Positions 39,524-48,197 of a stretch of 64,000 nucleotides of DNA are shown in pieces. Under the pieces are notes generated by a model. That model saw nothing but the letters and a program-made list of their open reading frames with translations. It was not told where the DNA came from and ran no database searches. Location of the stretch: assembly GCF_001650725.1 (NCBI RefSeq), contig NZ_LXVX01000038.1, positions 124,001 through 188,000 of the forward strand, read 5' to 3'. The position numbers were made by a program, and so were the translations under genes. Origin of the DNA: Sphingobium sp. TCM1. Lineage in GTDB: Bacteria > Pseudomonadota > Alphaproteobacteria > Sphingomonadales > Sphingomonadaceae. How positions within the stretch are numbered: position 1 is the first letter of the stretch; every line of letters starts with the position of its first letter.

Positions 39524-40840
39524 ATGAGCCTCTATTCCGCCCTTTATGCTGGCGTATCCGGCCTTGGGGCACAGGCGGGCGCGATGGCGACCGTTGCAGA
39601 CAATATCACCAACGTGAACACCGTCGGCTACAAGGGCGTGTCGGCGCAGTTCCAGACGCTGGTGGCCGGCGGCCAGAGCAGCAACGGCTATTCCGCCGGC
39701 GGCGTCGCAGCCACGCCCAAGGCGCTCATTTCCAAGCAGGGCCTGCTCCAGGCGTCGAGCAGCCTGACCGACATCGGCATCGATGGCGCGGGCTTCTTCG
39801 TCGTGCGTTCGGGCACCGATGCGGGCGATGCGGTATCCTTCACCCGCGCCGGTTCCTTCGTTCCCGATTCGCAGGGCTATCTACGCAACGCGGCGGGCTA
39901 TTATCTCCAGGGCTGGCCGCTCGACGTCGATGGCAACTATGTCGACAACGGCAATCTCAACACGCTCGAACCGATCCGCCCAAGCGCGCTGACCGGATCG
40001 GCCCAGCCGACCAGCAAGATCGCGATGCGCGCCAACCTGCAATCCACGGCCGAACCGATTACCGGCGCCTATGTCACCGGCTCCATGGCGTCGGGCACGC
40101 TGTCGCCGCAATTTTCCCGCTCGATGGAGGTCTATGACGCGCAGGGCACGTCGCACCAGCTGACCTTCAATTTCGTCAAGACCGCAGCCAATGAATGGGT
40201 CGCGGAAATTTCGGGCGATCCGGCCGACATCACCAGCATCGGCGGCACTGCGATCACCGACGGCGTGCTGGCGAGCGGCACGATCCGCTTCAACGCCGAC
40301 GGCAGCCTGGACCTGGCCGGGTCCGATCCTGCGCTGTTCGACAGCCTCGACATCGGCTGGGCCAATGGCGCCGGCTCCAGCCCGATCCGCCTCAGCCTCG
40401 GCAGCGACGACGGGCTTGACGGCCTCACCCAGTTCGGCAGCGACTCCGCGCTCCTCTCCTCGACCGTCGATGGCGGGATGCTCGGCACGGTGGCCTCGGT
40501 GGAGATTTCCGACCAGGGCGTCGTCAGCGCCATTTTCGAGGACGGCACCTCGCGCGCCATCTACCAGCTGCCGATCGCGACCTTCCAGAATCCCGACGGC
40601 CTCGCCCGCATCAGCGGCAATGCCTATATGATGTCGTCGCAATCGGGCAATGTCGCGATCAACAAGCCCGGCGCGCTTGGTGCAGGCACGATCGCGGCTG
40701 GCGCGCTGGAAGCGTCGAACGTCGACCTGGCGCAGGAATTTTCCAACATGATCCTGTTCCAGCGCGCCTACAGCGCGTCGTCGAAGATCATCACCACGGT
40801 CGACGAGATGCTCCAGGAAGTCAGCAGCCTGAAGCGCTGA
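39524..40840 (+). CDS. flgE: Flagellar hook protein FlgE
   Basis: The product has 438 aa. The N-terminus has the axial-family motif (SLYSALYAGVSGLGAQAGAMATVADNITNVNTVGYKG). Next come IDGAGFFVVRSG and the hook-core region (MEVYDAQGTSHQLTFNF). The C-terminus is SNVDLAQEFSNMILFQRAYSASSKIITTVDEML. Start ATG 39524 with GGGAGAATG upstream. Heads flgE-flgK-flgL. Confidence 0.95.
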   Translation: MSLYSALYAGVSGLGAQAGAMATVADNITNVNTVGYKGVSAQFQTLVAGGQSSNGYSAGGVAATPKALISKQGLLQASSSLTDIGIDGAGFFVVRSGTDAGDAVSFTRAGSFVPDSQGYLRNAAGYYLQGWPLDVDGNYVDNGNLNTLEPIRPSALTGSAQPTSKIAMRANLQSTAEPITGAYVTGSMASGTLSPQFSRSMEVYDAQGTSHQLTFNFVKTAANEWVAEISGDPADITSIGGTAITDGVLASGTIRFNADGSLDLAGSDPALFDSLDIGWANGAGSSPIRLSLGSDDGLDGLTQFGSDSALLSSTVDGGMLGTVASVEISDQGVVSAIFEDGTSRAIYQLPIATFQNPDGLARISGNAYMMSSQSGNVAINKPGALGAGTIAAGALEASNVDLAQEFSNMILFQRAYSASSKIITTVDEMLQEVSSLKR

Positions 40841-40889
40841 TCCTGATCCGCGCGCCCCTCTCCCCTGATTTGTCGAAGGACCACCTACC

Positions 40890-42986
40890 TTGTCCCTGAA
40901 CGAGATCCTCAATTCAGCCATTTCGGGCCTGTCGGCCTCGCAGGCGGGACTGCGGTCGGTGTCCAACAATATCGCCAATGTCGGGACCCCCGGCTATGCG
41001 CGCGAACGCGTGTCGCTCAGCACCGGAGTTTCGGGAGGGCGCGTATCGGGCGTGATCGTCGGCGAACCGTCGCGGGTGGCGGACAAGTTCCTCGAAAATG
41101 CCGTCTACCAGCGCGGCGGCGCGGCCGGACGGTCAGAGGTCGCCTCCTCCTATCTCGACCGGCTCCAGTCGCTGTTGGGCGCGCCGGATTCCAGCGCCGG
41201 GCTCGCCGCGCGGCTGAGCACCCTGTCCTCCGCCGCGGCGCAGGTCACCAGCCTTCAGGGCTCGTCCCAGTCGGTGGCGCTGTTCACCGGCAATGTCGCC
41301 GACACGATCGACACGATCGCCCGGTTGCAGAAGGACGTGTCGGGCCTGCGCGCCGATGTCGAGACCGAGGTCGGCTATACGGTGGAGCGCGCCAATGTAC
41401 TGCTCCGGCAGATCCACGATCTCAACAGCGAAGTCGCGCGGCTCGACGGGCTGGGCCGCAGCAGCTCCGGCCCGACCGACCAGCGGGTGAGCGCGCTGGA
41501 GGAGTTGAGCGGTCTCATCGATATCACCGTGAGGGAGCAGCCCGACGGACGCGTCACCATCGACAGCGCGTCGGGCCAGGTGCTGCTCGACAAGCGGCTG
41601 CGGCAACTAAGCTATCCCTCGGGCGCGGGCGCGTCGCAGAACAGCTATCCGCCGATCGACATCCGCTTCGCCACCGACAGCGGTGCGATCGGCGCTTCGA
41701 CCGGCGAACAGATCGAATCCGCCGCGATCGGCGGCAAGCTGGGCGGCCTGCTCGACATGCGCGACCGGGCGCTGCCCCAATTTTCCGAGCAACTGGGCAC
41801 GCTCTTTTCAGGCCTTGCCCAGAGCCTTAACGCCGTGTCGAACGCCGGCACCACCCTGCCCCCGCCGAACAGCCTTACCGGCGAGGCCAATGGCCTGGTC
41901 GGCGCCGATCGCCTGGGCTTCACCGGTAAGGCAGTGTTCGCCGTGGCAGCGGCGGACGGTACGCTGGTGCAGAAGGTCACGGTGGATTTCGACGCGCTCG
42001 GCGCGGGCGCGACCGTCGATGATGCGGTGGCCGCGATCAACACCGGCCTATCGCCGGCTGCAACCGCCAGCTTCGTCGACGGCGTGCTATCGATCCAGGC
42101 GACCGACAGCAGCCAGGGTATCGCCATCGCGCAGGATCCCGACGCCCCCAGCGACCGCGCCGGGGTCGGCTTCTCGCAATTTTTCGGGCTGAACAATCTG
42201 GTCCGCTCGGACGCTAGCGCGCTGGTACCGTCCGGCTTCACTCCCACCGACCCGCACGGTTTCGGCGCGGGTGAGACGACCGAGATCGCATTGCGCGATT
42301 CGACAGGCAAGCTGCTGGCCAGCTACACGCTCACCGGATCGGCCGGGCCGACCTTCGGCGACCTGATGACCGAGCTGAACGCCAGTCCACTGGGCCAGCA
42401 TGGCAGCTTCGCGCTGGACGACAAGGGCCGGGTCCAGTTCACGCCCGACAGCCTGAGCGCCGGATCGACCATCTCCATCCCCTCGGATTCGACCAGCCGC
42501 TACGGCACCGGCCTGTCCTTTTCCGCGCTGTCGGGCCTGTCCGGTGCGGCGAGCGGCCTGGCCAGCGCGGAGGTGCGCGCCGACATCGCCGCCAAGGCCA
42601 CCCTGCTGCCGCTCGCCCGACTGCAACTGGACGTTCCGGTCAATTCGAAAGCGATCGGCGCAGGCGACCTCTCGGGCGCGACGGCCTTCATCGACGAACT
42701 CGCCCGCACGTTCGATTTCGGCAAGGACGGATCAGCCACGATCGAAACCTTCGCCAGCCGCCTGCTGGGCGGAGCGGGAACGGAGGCGTCGCTCGCCCAG
42801 ACCAGCTATGCGGGAGCGGCGGCGCGCCTGGATGACGCGGTCAACCGGCGCGACAGCTATGCCGGCGTCAATGTCGATGAGGAACTGGCCCAGATGGTGG
42901 TGTTGCAGAACAGCTATTCCGCGTCCGCCCGCGTCATGACGACCGCGTCGGAAATGTACGACACCCTCCTCCAGATGCTCCGATAA
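40890..42986 (+). CDS. flgK: Hook-associated protein 1, FlgK
   Basis: The product has 698 aa, longer than the enteric protein (about 550). The N-terminus SLNEILNSAISGLSASQAGLRSVSNNIANVGTPGYARER and C-terminus VNVDEELAQMVVLQNSYSASARVMTTASEMYDTLLQML are diagnostic. The middle is a variable surface domain. TTG start with GAAGGA ~10 bp upstream. Junction protein between hook and filament. Confidence 0.96.
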   Translation: MSLNEILNSAISGLSASQAGLRSVSNNIANVGTPGYARERVSLSTGVSGGRVSGVIVGEPSRVADKFLENAVYQRGGAAGRSEVASSYLDRLQSLLGAPDSSAGLAARLSTLSSAAAQVTSLQGSSQSVALFTGNVADTIDTIARLQKDVSGLRADVETEVGYTVERANVLLRQIHDLNSEVARLDGLGRSSSGPTDQRVSALEELSGLIDITVREQPDGRVTIDSASGQVLLDKRLRQLSYPSGAGASQNSYPPIDIRFATDSGAIGASTGEQIESAAIGGKLGGLLDMRDRALPQFSEQLGTLFSGLAQSLNAVSNAGTTLPPPNSLTGEANGLVGADRLGFTGKAVFAVAAADGTLVQKVTVDFDALGAGATVDDAVAAINTGLSPAATASFVDGVLSIQATDSSQGIAIAQDPDAPSDRAGVGFSQFFGLNNLVRSDASALVPSGFTPTDPHGFGAGETTEIALRDSTGKLLASYTLTGSAGPTFGDLMTELNASPLGQHGSFALDDKGRVQFTPDSLSAGSTISIPSDSTSRYGTGLSFSALSGLSGAASGLASAEVRADIAAKATLLPLARLQLDVPVNSKAIGAGDLSGATAFIDELARTFDFGKDGSATIETFASRLLGGAGTEASLAQTSYAGAAARLDDAVNRRDSYAGVNVDEELAQMVVLQNSYSASARVMTTASEMYDTLLQMLR

Positions 42987-43015
42987 GACTAGGTTCCAGA
43001 AAGGGAAAACCAGAC

Positions 43016-43924
43016 ATGACCCGCGTAGCGACCATTCCCCTGCAACGAACGCTGTCCGGCGCGATCCAGCGCTCCCAGCAGAATCTGGCGACCAGCCAGA
43101 TCCAGCTGACCAGCGGCAAGAAGGCTCATGACTATGCCGGGCTGGGCATCGATGCTGTGCGTACCCTGTCCGCCCGGTCGATGCTGGCCCAGCAGCAAAG
43201 CTACCAGTCGGTGGCCAGCCGCGTGGGCACGACACTGTCCCTCTATGACGCCAATATCAGCCAGATCGACGACAGCCTGTCCAACCTGCGCACCGAATTG
43301 ATGACCGCGCTGGGCACCGGGGACTCGCCGGGCATCCAGCATCTGGTCGAAGGCAGCTTCGCCGACGTGCGCGGCGCGCTCAACGCGACCGAGGCGGGGA
43401 TGCCGCTCTTCGCGGGCGCGCGGACCGACGACCTGCCGATGGTTCCCGAAACCCTGGCCGATCTTGCCGGCATGACACCCGACCAGGTGTTCGTGAACGA
43501 TCAGGTGCGCCAGTCGGGCCGCGTGGGTGACGGGGTGGATGTCGAATATGGCGTCGTTGCCAGCGATGTCGGCGCCAAGCTCGTCCCCGCCTTCCAGACG
43601 CTGGCGGCCGCCGGCCCCTTCGGCGACCGGCTGACCGACGCCCAGAAGGATGCGATCCGCCAGGCGATCGGCGAACTGGACGACGGACTTAGCGAAGTCC
43701 GTGCGGTCAACGCCGAAAATGGCCGCAAGCAGAATCAGGTGGAGATGCTGGGCACCCGCGCCAAGGACCGGGAAATCCTGCTGACCGACGTGATCGGATC
43801 GGTCGAGGATGCCGATCTCGGCCAGGTCGCACTCGACATCTCGCAGCGCCAGACCATCCTCGAAGCCTCCTATTCCGTCTTTTCCCAGCTCTCCAGCCTG
43901 TCGCTCACACAGTTCCTGGATTGA
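43016..43924 (+). CDS. flgL: Hook-associated protein 3, FlgL
   Basis: The product has 302 aa. Flagellin-like ends: RVATIPLQRTLSGAIQRSQQNLATSQIQLTSGKK at the N-terminus and SVEDADLGQVALDISQRQTILEASYSVFSQLSSLSL-type C-terminus. It caps the hook-filament junction after FlgK, 29 bp upstream. The last flagellar gene in the window. Confidence 0.94.
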   Translation: MTRVATIPLQRTLSGAIQRSQQNLATSQIQLTSGKKAHDYAGLGIDAVRTLSARSMLAQQQSYQSVASRVGTTLSLYDANISQIDDSLSNLRTELMTALGTGDSPGIQHLVEGSFADVRGALNATEAGMPLFAGARTDDLPMVPETLADLAGMTPDQVFVNDQVRQSGRVGDGVDVEYGVVASDVGAKLVPAFQTLAAAGPFGDRLTDAQKDAIRQAIGELDDGLSEVRAVNAENGRKQNQVEMLGTRAKDREILLTDVIGSVEDADLGQVALDISQRQTILEASYSVFSQLSSLSLTQFLD

Positions 43925-43931
43925 TCTGCCG

Positions 43932-43970
43932 CCGGTCGCCCAGGCCTCCCCATATCGGGGCGACCGGTTT
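43932..43970 (+). terminator. Hairpin directly after flgL
   Basis: CCGGTCGCCC / GGGCGACCGG, a perfect 10-bp stem with a 16-nt loop, then TTTCGGG. Probably the main terminator of flgEKL. Confidence 0.7.
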
Positions 43971-44078
43971 CGGGAACGCGCTGTCCAGCGCCCCCCACAT
44001 GGACAGCGCACCCCAACGTTCCGTCAGGCTGCCGCGCAGCCTACAGTCCCCACTGTTGCCCGGCAGCAGGCGGAACGG

Positions 44079-44110
44079 GGAGAGGACGATCCCCCCGGAT
44101 CGTCCTCTCC
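44079..44110 (+). terminator. Second strong hairpin at the end of the motility locus
   Basis: GGAGAGGACGATCC / GGATCGTCCTCTCC, a perfect 14-bp stem with a CCCC loop, then TTCTTC. Marks the right edge of recognisable flagellar DNA. Confidence 0.8.
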
Positions 44111-44289
44111 TTCTTCGGGGAGCAGTGCGTGCGCGCACCACCGAAAGTCGGTTCCAACGATGCGAAAGCATGGCTGGCAGGCTTCCACTATACAGAAGCA
44201 AGCACCGCTCTGCCGACCTATACTCATACAGTTATGTTTTTTCTGCGCTTGCAATCTGCAGACGATGCCGGGGCAGGCATTGGGGCCTG
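44111..44289. other. Non-coding junction between the motility locus and the accessory region
   Basis: No gene is supported. Composition shifts to lower GC around 44190-44260. The broken end of a luciferase-like monooxygenase gene begins near 44290. Probably the scar of an insertion or deletion. Confidence 0.5.
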
Positions 44290-44615
44290 TGTGAAACGAC
44301 GTCGAAGGTGGCGAACTCCTGGAAGATACGCACCGGGGCGGCCGTGCTGATCGACGTCGATGCACTTGTCAGCCTTATGCGCCGGGTGACGGCGGCGACC
44401 GCGGAGAGCACGGCTGCCGGGGCGGCGGCCACCAAATTCTGGATCTGGTGCTCACCGACTCCCAACGCCTCGAGGCCGAATTCGTCTGCAAGCCTTCCGA
44501 GTTCGATCAGTTGCGCCATCCGTTGGGTCTGGCTCGGTGCCAGCCCGGTGTGCGGATCCGGCACGGTGTCCCCGAAGGTGTAGATGCCAAGTTCGATGGG
44601 CCGGTGGTGCTTCAT
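44232..44615 (-). pseudogene. Truncated luciferase-like (LLM-class) flavin monooxygenase, N-terminal fragment
   Basis: From ATG 44615, the first ~105 residues match the start of LLM-class oxidoreductases: ELGIYTFGDTVPDP, LIELGRLADEFGLEALGVGEHQ, RIRLTSASTSISTAAPVRIFQEFATFD. After FATFDVV (near 44290) the similarity ends and the frame runs into unrelated DNA to a stop at 44232. The family is normally ~300-350 aa, so two-thirds is missing. The start overlaps the SDR stop (ATGA), showing it was once the second gene of that operon. Confidence 0.8.
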
Positions 44616-45478
44616 GGCAACGCCATGCCGCCTTGCCCGGCGATGGAAGTGGTGATGTCCCACAGCTTCGCCGCCTCCTGTGCTTCGAGGATCAAAGGCT
44701 CGGGCGCATAGCGTGCCGGGTTGCGCAGTACCGTGCCTGCGGCCCCCCGCGCCGAAGCTTCGGTCAGAAGGCCTACCGCATTGCGCGCGGACAGCTCGGG
44801 CGTTGTACCAAAGCGGCCCATCAGCCGCATGATCAGTGGCATGGCCGGGTCCGACATCGCCTTGGTCCGGGTCGAATTGACGCAACAGGCCGTCAGCGTC
44901 ACCGGCCGGTTTTCCCAGCGCTTCGTTGCCTCCTGAATATGAAGAAAGCCGAGCAGATGGGTGCCCAAGACCGACCTGAAAAAGCTCCATTTGCGTCGAT
45001 CGAATTGGAGATCGTCGAGATCGGGCATGAACATCGTCGGCACGTTACCGGCAATGTGGACGATGCGCCCGTCCCCCGATGCGGCAAGGACATCGACCAG
45101 CAGGCGGTTGAGCGCGGCACGCGCGAAATATTGCAGCGCGAAGGCAAACTCCAGACCATCTGCGGTGGTCTGCTTGCCACTGAACGCAGCCATCGCAGTG
45201 TGCAGGACACCGTGCAATTCCGGCTTCCACGCCCGGACGCCTGCGGCTACGGCGTCGATCCCTGCGATCGTGGAAAGGTCTCCGGGAAGGAACTCGGCCG
45301 AAGCCGCGCCTGCGGCCCTGACCGTGGCGACGGCGGCCTCGCCTGCTTCGCGCCCTCTCCCAACAATCAGGACGTTGGCGCCCCGCCTGCCGATTTCGAC
45401 CGCAGCCGCCCGGCCGATCCCCGCGGATCCCCCGAAAAAGACCAGGTTGGCATCGCGCAACGGACGTTCAACTGTCAT
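44612..45478 (-). CDS. Short-chain dehydrogenase/reductase-like protein
   Basis: The product has 288 aa. Rossmann motif VFFGGSAGIGRAAAVEIGRRG, GDLSTIAG, then HTAMAAFSG and HIAGNVP. The classic YxxxK pair is not obvious; the later part (FLHIQEATKRWENRPVTLTACCVN) is atypical, so catalytic competence is uncertain. AAGGAG lies 6 bp before ATG 45478. Divergent HxlR regulator 437 bp away suggests aldehyde/quinone-responsive control. Confidence 0.8.
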   Translation of the reverse strand: MTVERPLRDANLVFFGGSAGIGRAAAVEIGRRGANVLIVGRGREAGEAAVATVRAAGAASAEFLPGDLSTIAGIDAVAAGVRAWKPELHGVLHTAMAAFSGKQTTADGLEFAFALQYFARAALNRLLVDVLAASGDGRIVHIAGNVPTMFMPDLDDLQFDRRKWSFFRSVLGTHLLGFLHIQEATKRWENRPVTLTACCVNSTRTKAMSDPAMPLIMRLMGRFGTTPELSARNAVGLLTEASARGAAGTVLRNPARYAPEPLILEAQEAAKLWDITTSIAGQGGMALP

Positions 45479-45914
45479 CATAATCTCCTTATCAAGCAAT
45501 GGTTTATATGGCTGTTTGCACGGCAGGAGGGCAGCTCCCCACGGAGTCACCTCCGCGTCGAATGGGCAGTGGGCGCAATCCGTCGTGGCCTGCGCACCCG
45601 ACGAGGCCCCACTCGCGGCGGTCGCCTTAATTGCCCGAGTTCAATTCGACACTGTCAGGCTCCGGTTGTCGTAATGGCACCTCGTCTGCACACCCGCACC
45701 GATGGAGAGCGCACGCATGATGCGAAGACCCTTCAGCCGTTTGCAGATGTCCAGCCGCTCATCGAAGTTGCGGGAGTTGGAAGCAACGTAGCGAAGCGAG
45801 GGAGGGATGATCATTTCATCATTGAACATGGTGCCCCTTGCGCTTTTGCGGAAAGCAGCCGAAATGTCCTCTCGCATCGAAGTGCGCAAGTAGGATGGAT
45901 GACCGTCTGCTAGT
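45479..45914. other. Intergenic region between the SDR gene and the HxlR regulator
   Basis: 436 bp between divergent genes. Only weak open frames are present. Expected to hold both promoters and the HxlR operator, but I could not pick out a convincing palindrome. May also contain decayed coding sequence. Confidence 0.4.
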
Positions 45915-46256
45915 ATGGAAAATCATAGTAATAGCTGCTGCAAGGCGGGTACACCGGATCTGCACTTGGAAATGCGCCGCGCGTTCGCTGTGCTAGCCGG
46001 CAAATGGAAGCTCGAAATCCTGTGGCTGCTCGACCAGCGCGTGCATCGTTTCGGCGAGCTTCGGCGGGCGATACCGGGCATCACCCAACATATGCTGACG
46101 GCTCAATTGCGCGAACTGGAGGCGGATGGCCTGGTGTTGAGAACCGTGTTCGCGGAAGTCCCGCCGCGCGTCGATTACGCGATTACACCCAAGGCGCGTG
46201 CCCTCGCTCCTATGATGGACGCGCTGATGGCATGGTGGCAGACCTATTACACATGA
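45915..46256 (+). CDS. HxlR-family winged-helix transcriptional regulator
   Basis: The product has 113 aa: RAFAVLAGKWKLEILWLLDQRVHRFGELRRAIPGITQHMLTAQLRELEADGLVLRTVFAEVPPRVDYAITPKARAL compressed into one wHTH domain. An N-terminal Cys pair (NSCCKAG) could sense electrophiles, as in related regulators. Divergent from the SDR/LLM operon, its likely target. The ribosome site is weak. Confidence 0.88.
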   Translation: MENHSNSCCKAGTPDLHLEMRRAFAVLAGKWKLEILWLLDQRVHRFGELRRAIPGITQHMLTAQLRELEADGLVLRTVFAEVPPRVDYAITPKARALAPMMDALMAWWQTYYT

Positions 46257-46561
46257 AAGGCACCACGCCTTTCGGCCTGAGCCTGATGGGTTCAAGTACA
46301 GAAGGAATTGCAGAACAATAATCCTGAACCGATCCGGCGATTACACCCCCGCATCCACGGTGCGAAGAGAACGGCGGAATGATCAGGATCAATATCGTCT
46401 ATTATACTTTGTTGAATTTCATGAATACTGCAATTGAGTAGGCTTGACCAAAACAGCAGCTCGAATGTCACGTTCGGTCCATTGTCGTCGCAGAATGGCG
46501 AAGATGTCGCTCGAATGGCATGAATGGAACAGCCTGTATCCACCGGGACTTGGGTGGATAG
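46257..46561. other. AT-richer intergenic segment left of the IS remnants
   Basis: No recognisable gene. Contains a short GAAAGGC/GCCTTTC hairpin at the HxlR stop (46255-46273) and the 46537 inverted repeat at its right end. Base composition is lower in GC than the surroundings. Confidence 0.4.
46537..46560. repeat. Inverted repeat TATCCACC-N8-GGTGGATA beside the IS3 remnant
   Basis: Perfect 8-bp arms ending immediately before the apparent end of the IS3 remnant. Could be part of an older element end or a target-site structure. Confidence 0.5.
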
Positions 46562-46998
46562 TAGTGGCCTGCTGCCGGTTTGGTGGACACCGAGATAGGC
46601 TCGATCAGGCTACACCATGAAGCGCCCCGGCTTTTCAGGAGGCAGTTTTCATTGGGCTATGCAGCCATATCGAGGTTCTCGAGAGCTGCATAGTAATTGT
46701 CTTCGGCCTCAGCGGGCGGGATGTGGCCGATAGGGCCGAATAGCCGGCGGTTGTTGTACCAATCGACCCAGCGCAGCGTTGCCGTTTCCACGGTCGAAAC
46801 GCTTGGCCATGACTGCTGCCGCCAGATGACCTCGGCCTTGTAAAGGCCGTTAATCGTCTCAGCTAACGCATCGTCATGGGAATCGCCGACGCTGCCAACC
46901 GAAGAAACGAGTTTAGCTTCAGCCAGGCGCTGGGTGTAGTTCATGACAAGATATTGGGCGGATTCAATCGTTCGTCGCAACACCGGTTTCATACTGCT
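46562..46998 (-). mobile_element. IS3-family insertion sequence remnant (transposase C-terminus)
   Basis: Minus-strand frame to the stop at 46657 carries YTQRLAEAKLVSSVGSVGDS, DALAETINGLYKAEVIW, TATLRWVDWYNNRRLFGPIG and IPPAEAEDNYYA. This is the end of the DDE transposase OrfB of IS3-family elements. About 100 residues remain and the N-terminal two-thirds is missing. A GTGGACACC-containing end lies near 46580-46600. It joins IS30-type sequence at ~46,990. Confidence 0.82.
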
Positions 46999-47225
46999 CA
47001 ACGAGGAACTGGTCGAGGACTTCTGCAGGCGTTTTCCAGTCGAGCGTCTTTCTGGGCCTTGTATTCATGGCATGGCTACGGCGTCCAACTCCTTTGCTGT
47101 GTGCCTGTAGAGATCGGTACCTTGGGGAAATATTGTCGTAGCAAGCCGTTGGTGTTTTCATTCGAGCCTCGTTGCCAAGGACTTTGCGGATCAAAAAAAT
47201 AGATCTCCAACCCACTGTCGAGCTT
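46964..47225 (-). mobile_element. IS30-family insertion sequence remnant (transposase C-terminus, frameshifted)
   Basis: IYFFDPQSPWQRGSNENTNG and LLRQYFPK are followed after a frame change by RPRKTLDWKTPAEVL, the typical end of an IS30-family transposase. Upstream catalytic parts are missing. Abuts the IS256 remnant at ~47,215 and the IS3 remnant at ~46,990. Confidence 0.8.
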
Positions 47226-47583
47226 TGACCAGATCATCGACTGGACGGACCGAGATGCCAAGAACATAGGCTTCATGGATAACCGCCGTCAGCGCCCGCT
47301 CGGCCATTCGGCGCGGTTCGAGAAAGCCCGGAAAATAGCTGCCCTTACGTAACTTGGGGATGCGCAGCTCAACCGTGCCGGCGCGGGCTTGCCAATCGCG
47401 CTCGCGGTAGCCGTTGCGCTGGAAGAGCCGGGCAGCCGACTTCTCGCCATGTCCCGCGCCCGTCAGGCCGCCAACTTCCATCTCCACCAGCTGCTCCGCG
47501 GCAAACGAGATGATTTTCCGCAAAATATCCGCATCAGGAGTTTTCTCGACCAGCGCGCGCAGATCCATCATGGAATCGGTCAT
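47213..47583 (-). mobile_element. IS256-family insertion sequence remnant (transposase N-terminus)
   Basis: From ATG 47583: DLRALVEKTPDADILRKIISFA, VGGLTGAGHGEKSAARLFQRNGYRERDW, GTVELRIPKLRKGSYFPGFLEPRR, and SVRPVDDLVKA. This is the conserved start of IS256-family transposases. It stops abruptly at the IS30 junction after ~120 residues. Confidence 0.83.
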
Positions 47584-47735
47584 CGTGGTTCCTTCCATGT
47601 TCATGGATGATCCACGCCGATCGCTTGCCGATCCTCTATTACGAAACGACGCCACCGGACGATCTTATTACCGAGGTCGTCCACATTTGATATTATGCCA
47701 ACAATGTGGAAAAACGATATATCCAAGACGAGTAT

Positions 47736-48194
47736 TTATGATATACTTCCCTGCGAAATCAGAAAACTCTCCATGCGCGACCTTTCTTTTTCGGTTAAAG
47801 CTGCCGGCCGTCCGTCAATAGCTTTGACCATGACCGCTTCACCGAGCGCAAAGCAGACGTCATCCTGGAACGCGGCCTGCGCAATGATGTACGAGCTGCT
47901 TCCTATCCGAGTGAGCCCAGTCGCGATCTCGACTGTTCCAGGATAATAGGCCTGCTTGATGAAATCGATCGTCACGGTCGCAAACAGCAGTTGCAAGCCG
48001 CCTGGCGGATCGATCATGCTCCCCTTCCCGAACACGGACATGTTGAGATCAGCGCGCCCTTCCTCGAAATAGCGGCCTGTTGCGCCATTGTTGAGATGCC
48101 GGAAAGCGTCCATGTCGGCGTAGAGAATACGGGTGGTAAAATGCAGCGGATAGCGATCGCGGATAAGCCGCGTCGGATCGTCCTTCAAGGCCAT
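47736..48194 (-). CDS. Hotdog-fold acyl-CoA thioesterase-like protein
   Basis: The product has 152 aa with the 4HBT-type signature: TRILYADMDAFRHLNNGATGRYFEEGRADL, TVTIDFIKQAYYPGTVEIATGLTRIG, and VMVKAIDGRPAAL. Expected to hydrolyse acyl-CoA thioesters. Third gene of the AKR-epimerase-thioesterase operon, starting 3 bp after the epimerase stop. The end lies ~150 bp from the IS256 scar. Confidence 0.85.
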   Translation of the reverse strand: MALKDDPTRLIRDRYPLHFTTRILYADMDAFRHLNNGATGRYFEEGRADLNMSVFGKGSMIDPPGGLQLLFATVTIDFIKQAYYPGTVEIATGLTRIGSSSYIIAQAAFQDDVCFALGEAVMVKAIDGRPAALTEKERSRMESFLISQGSIS

Positions 48195-48197
48195 CCC

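Noticed and set aside
45641..45889. 82-codon minus-strand open frame upstream of the HxlR gene
   Set aside because: No recognisable motif or good ribosome site. It might be decayed coding sequence, but I could not support a gene.
46292..46543. 83-codon minus-strand open frame left of the IS remnants
   Set aside because: Low-complexity, Cys/Ser-rich product without family features; lies in AT-richer non-coding DNA.
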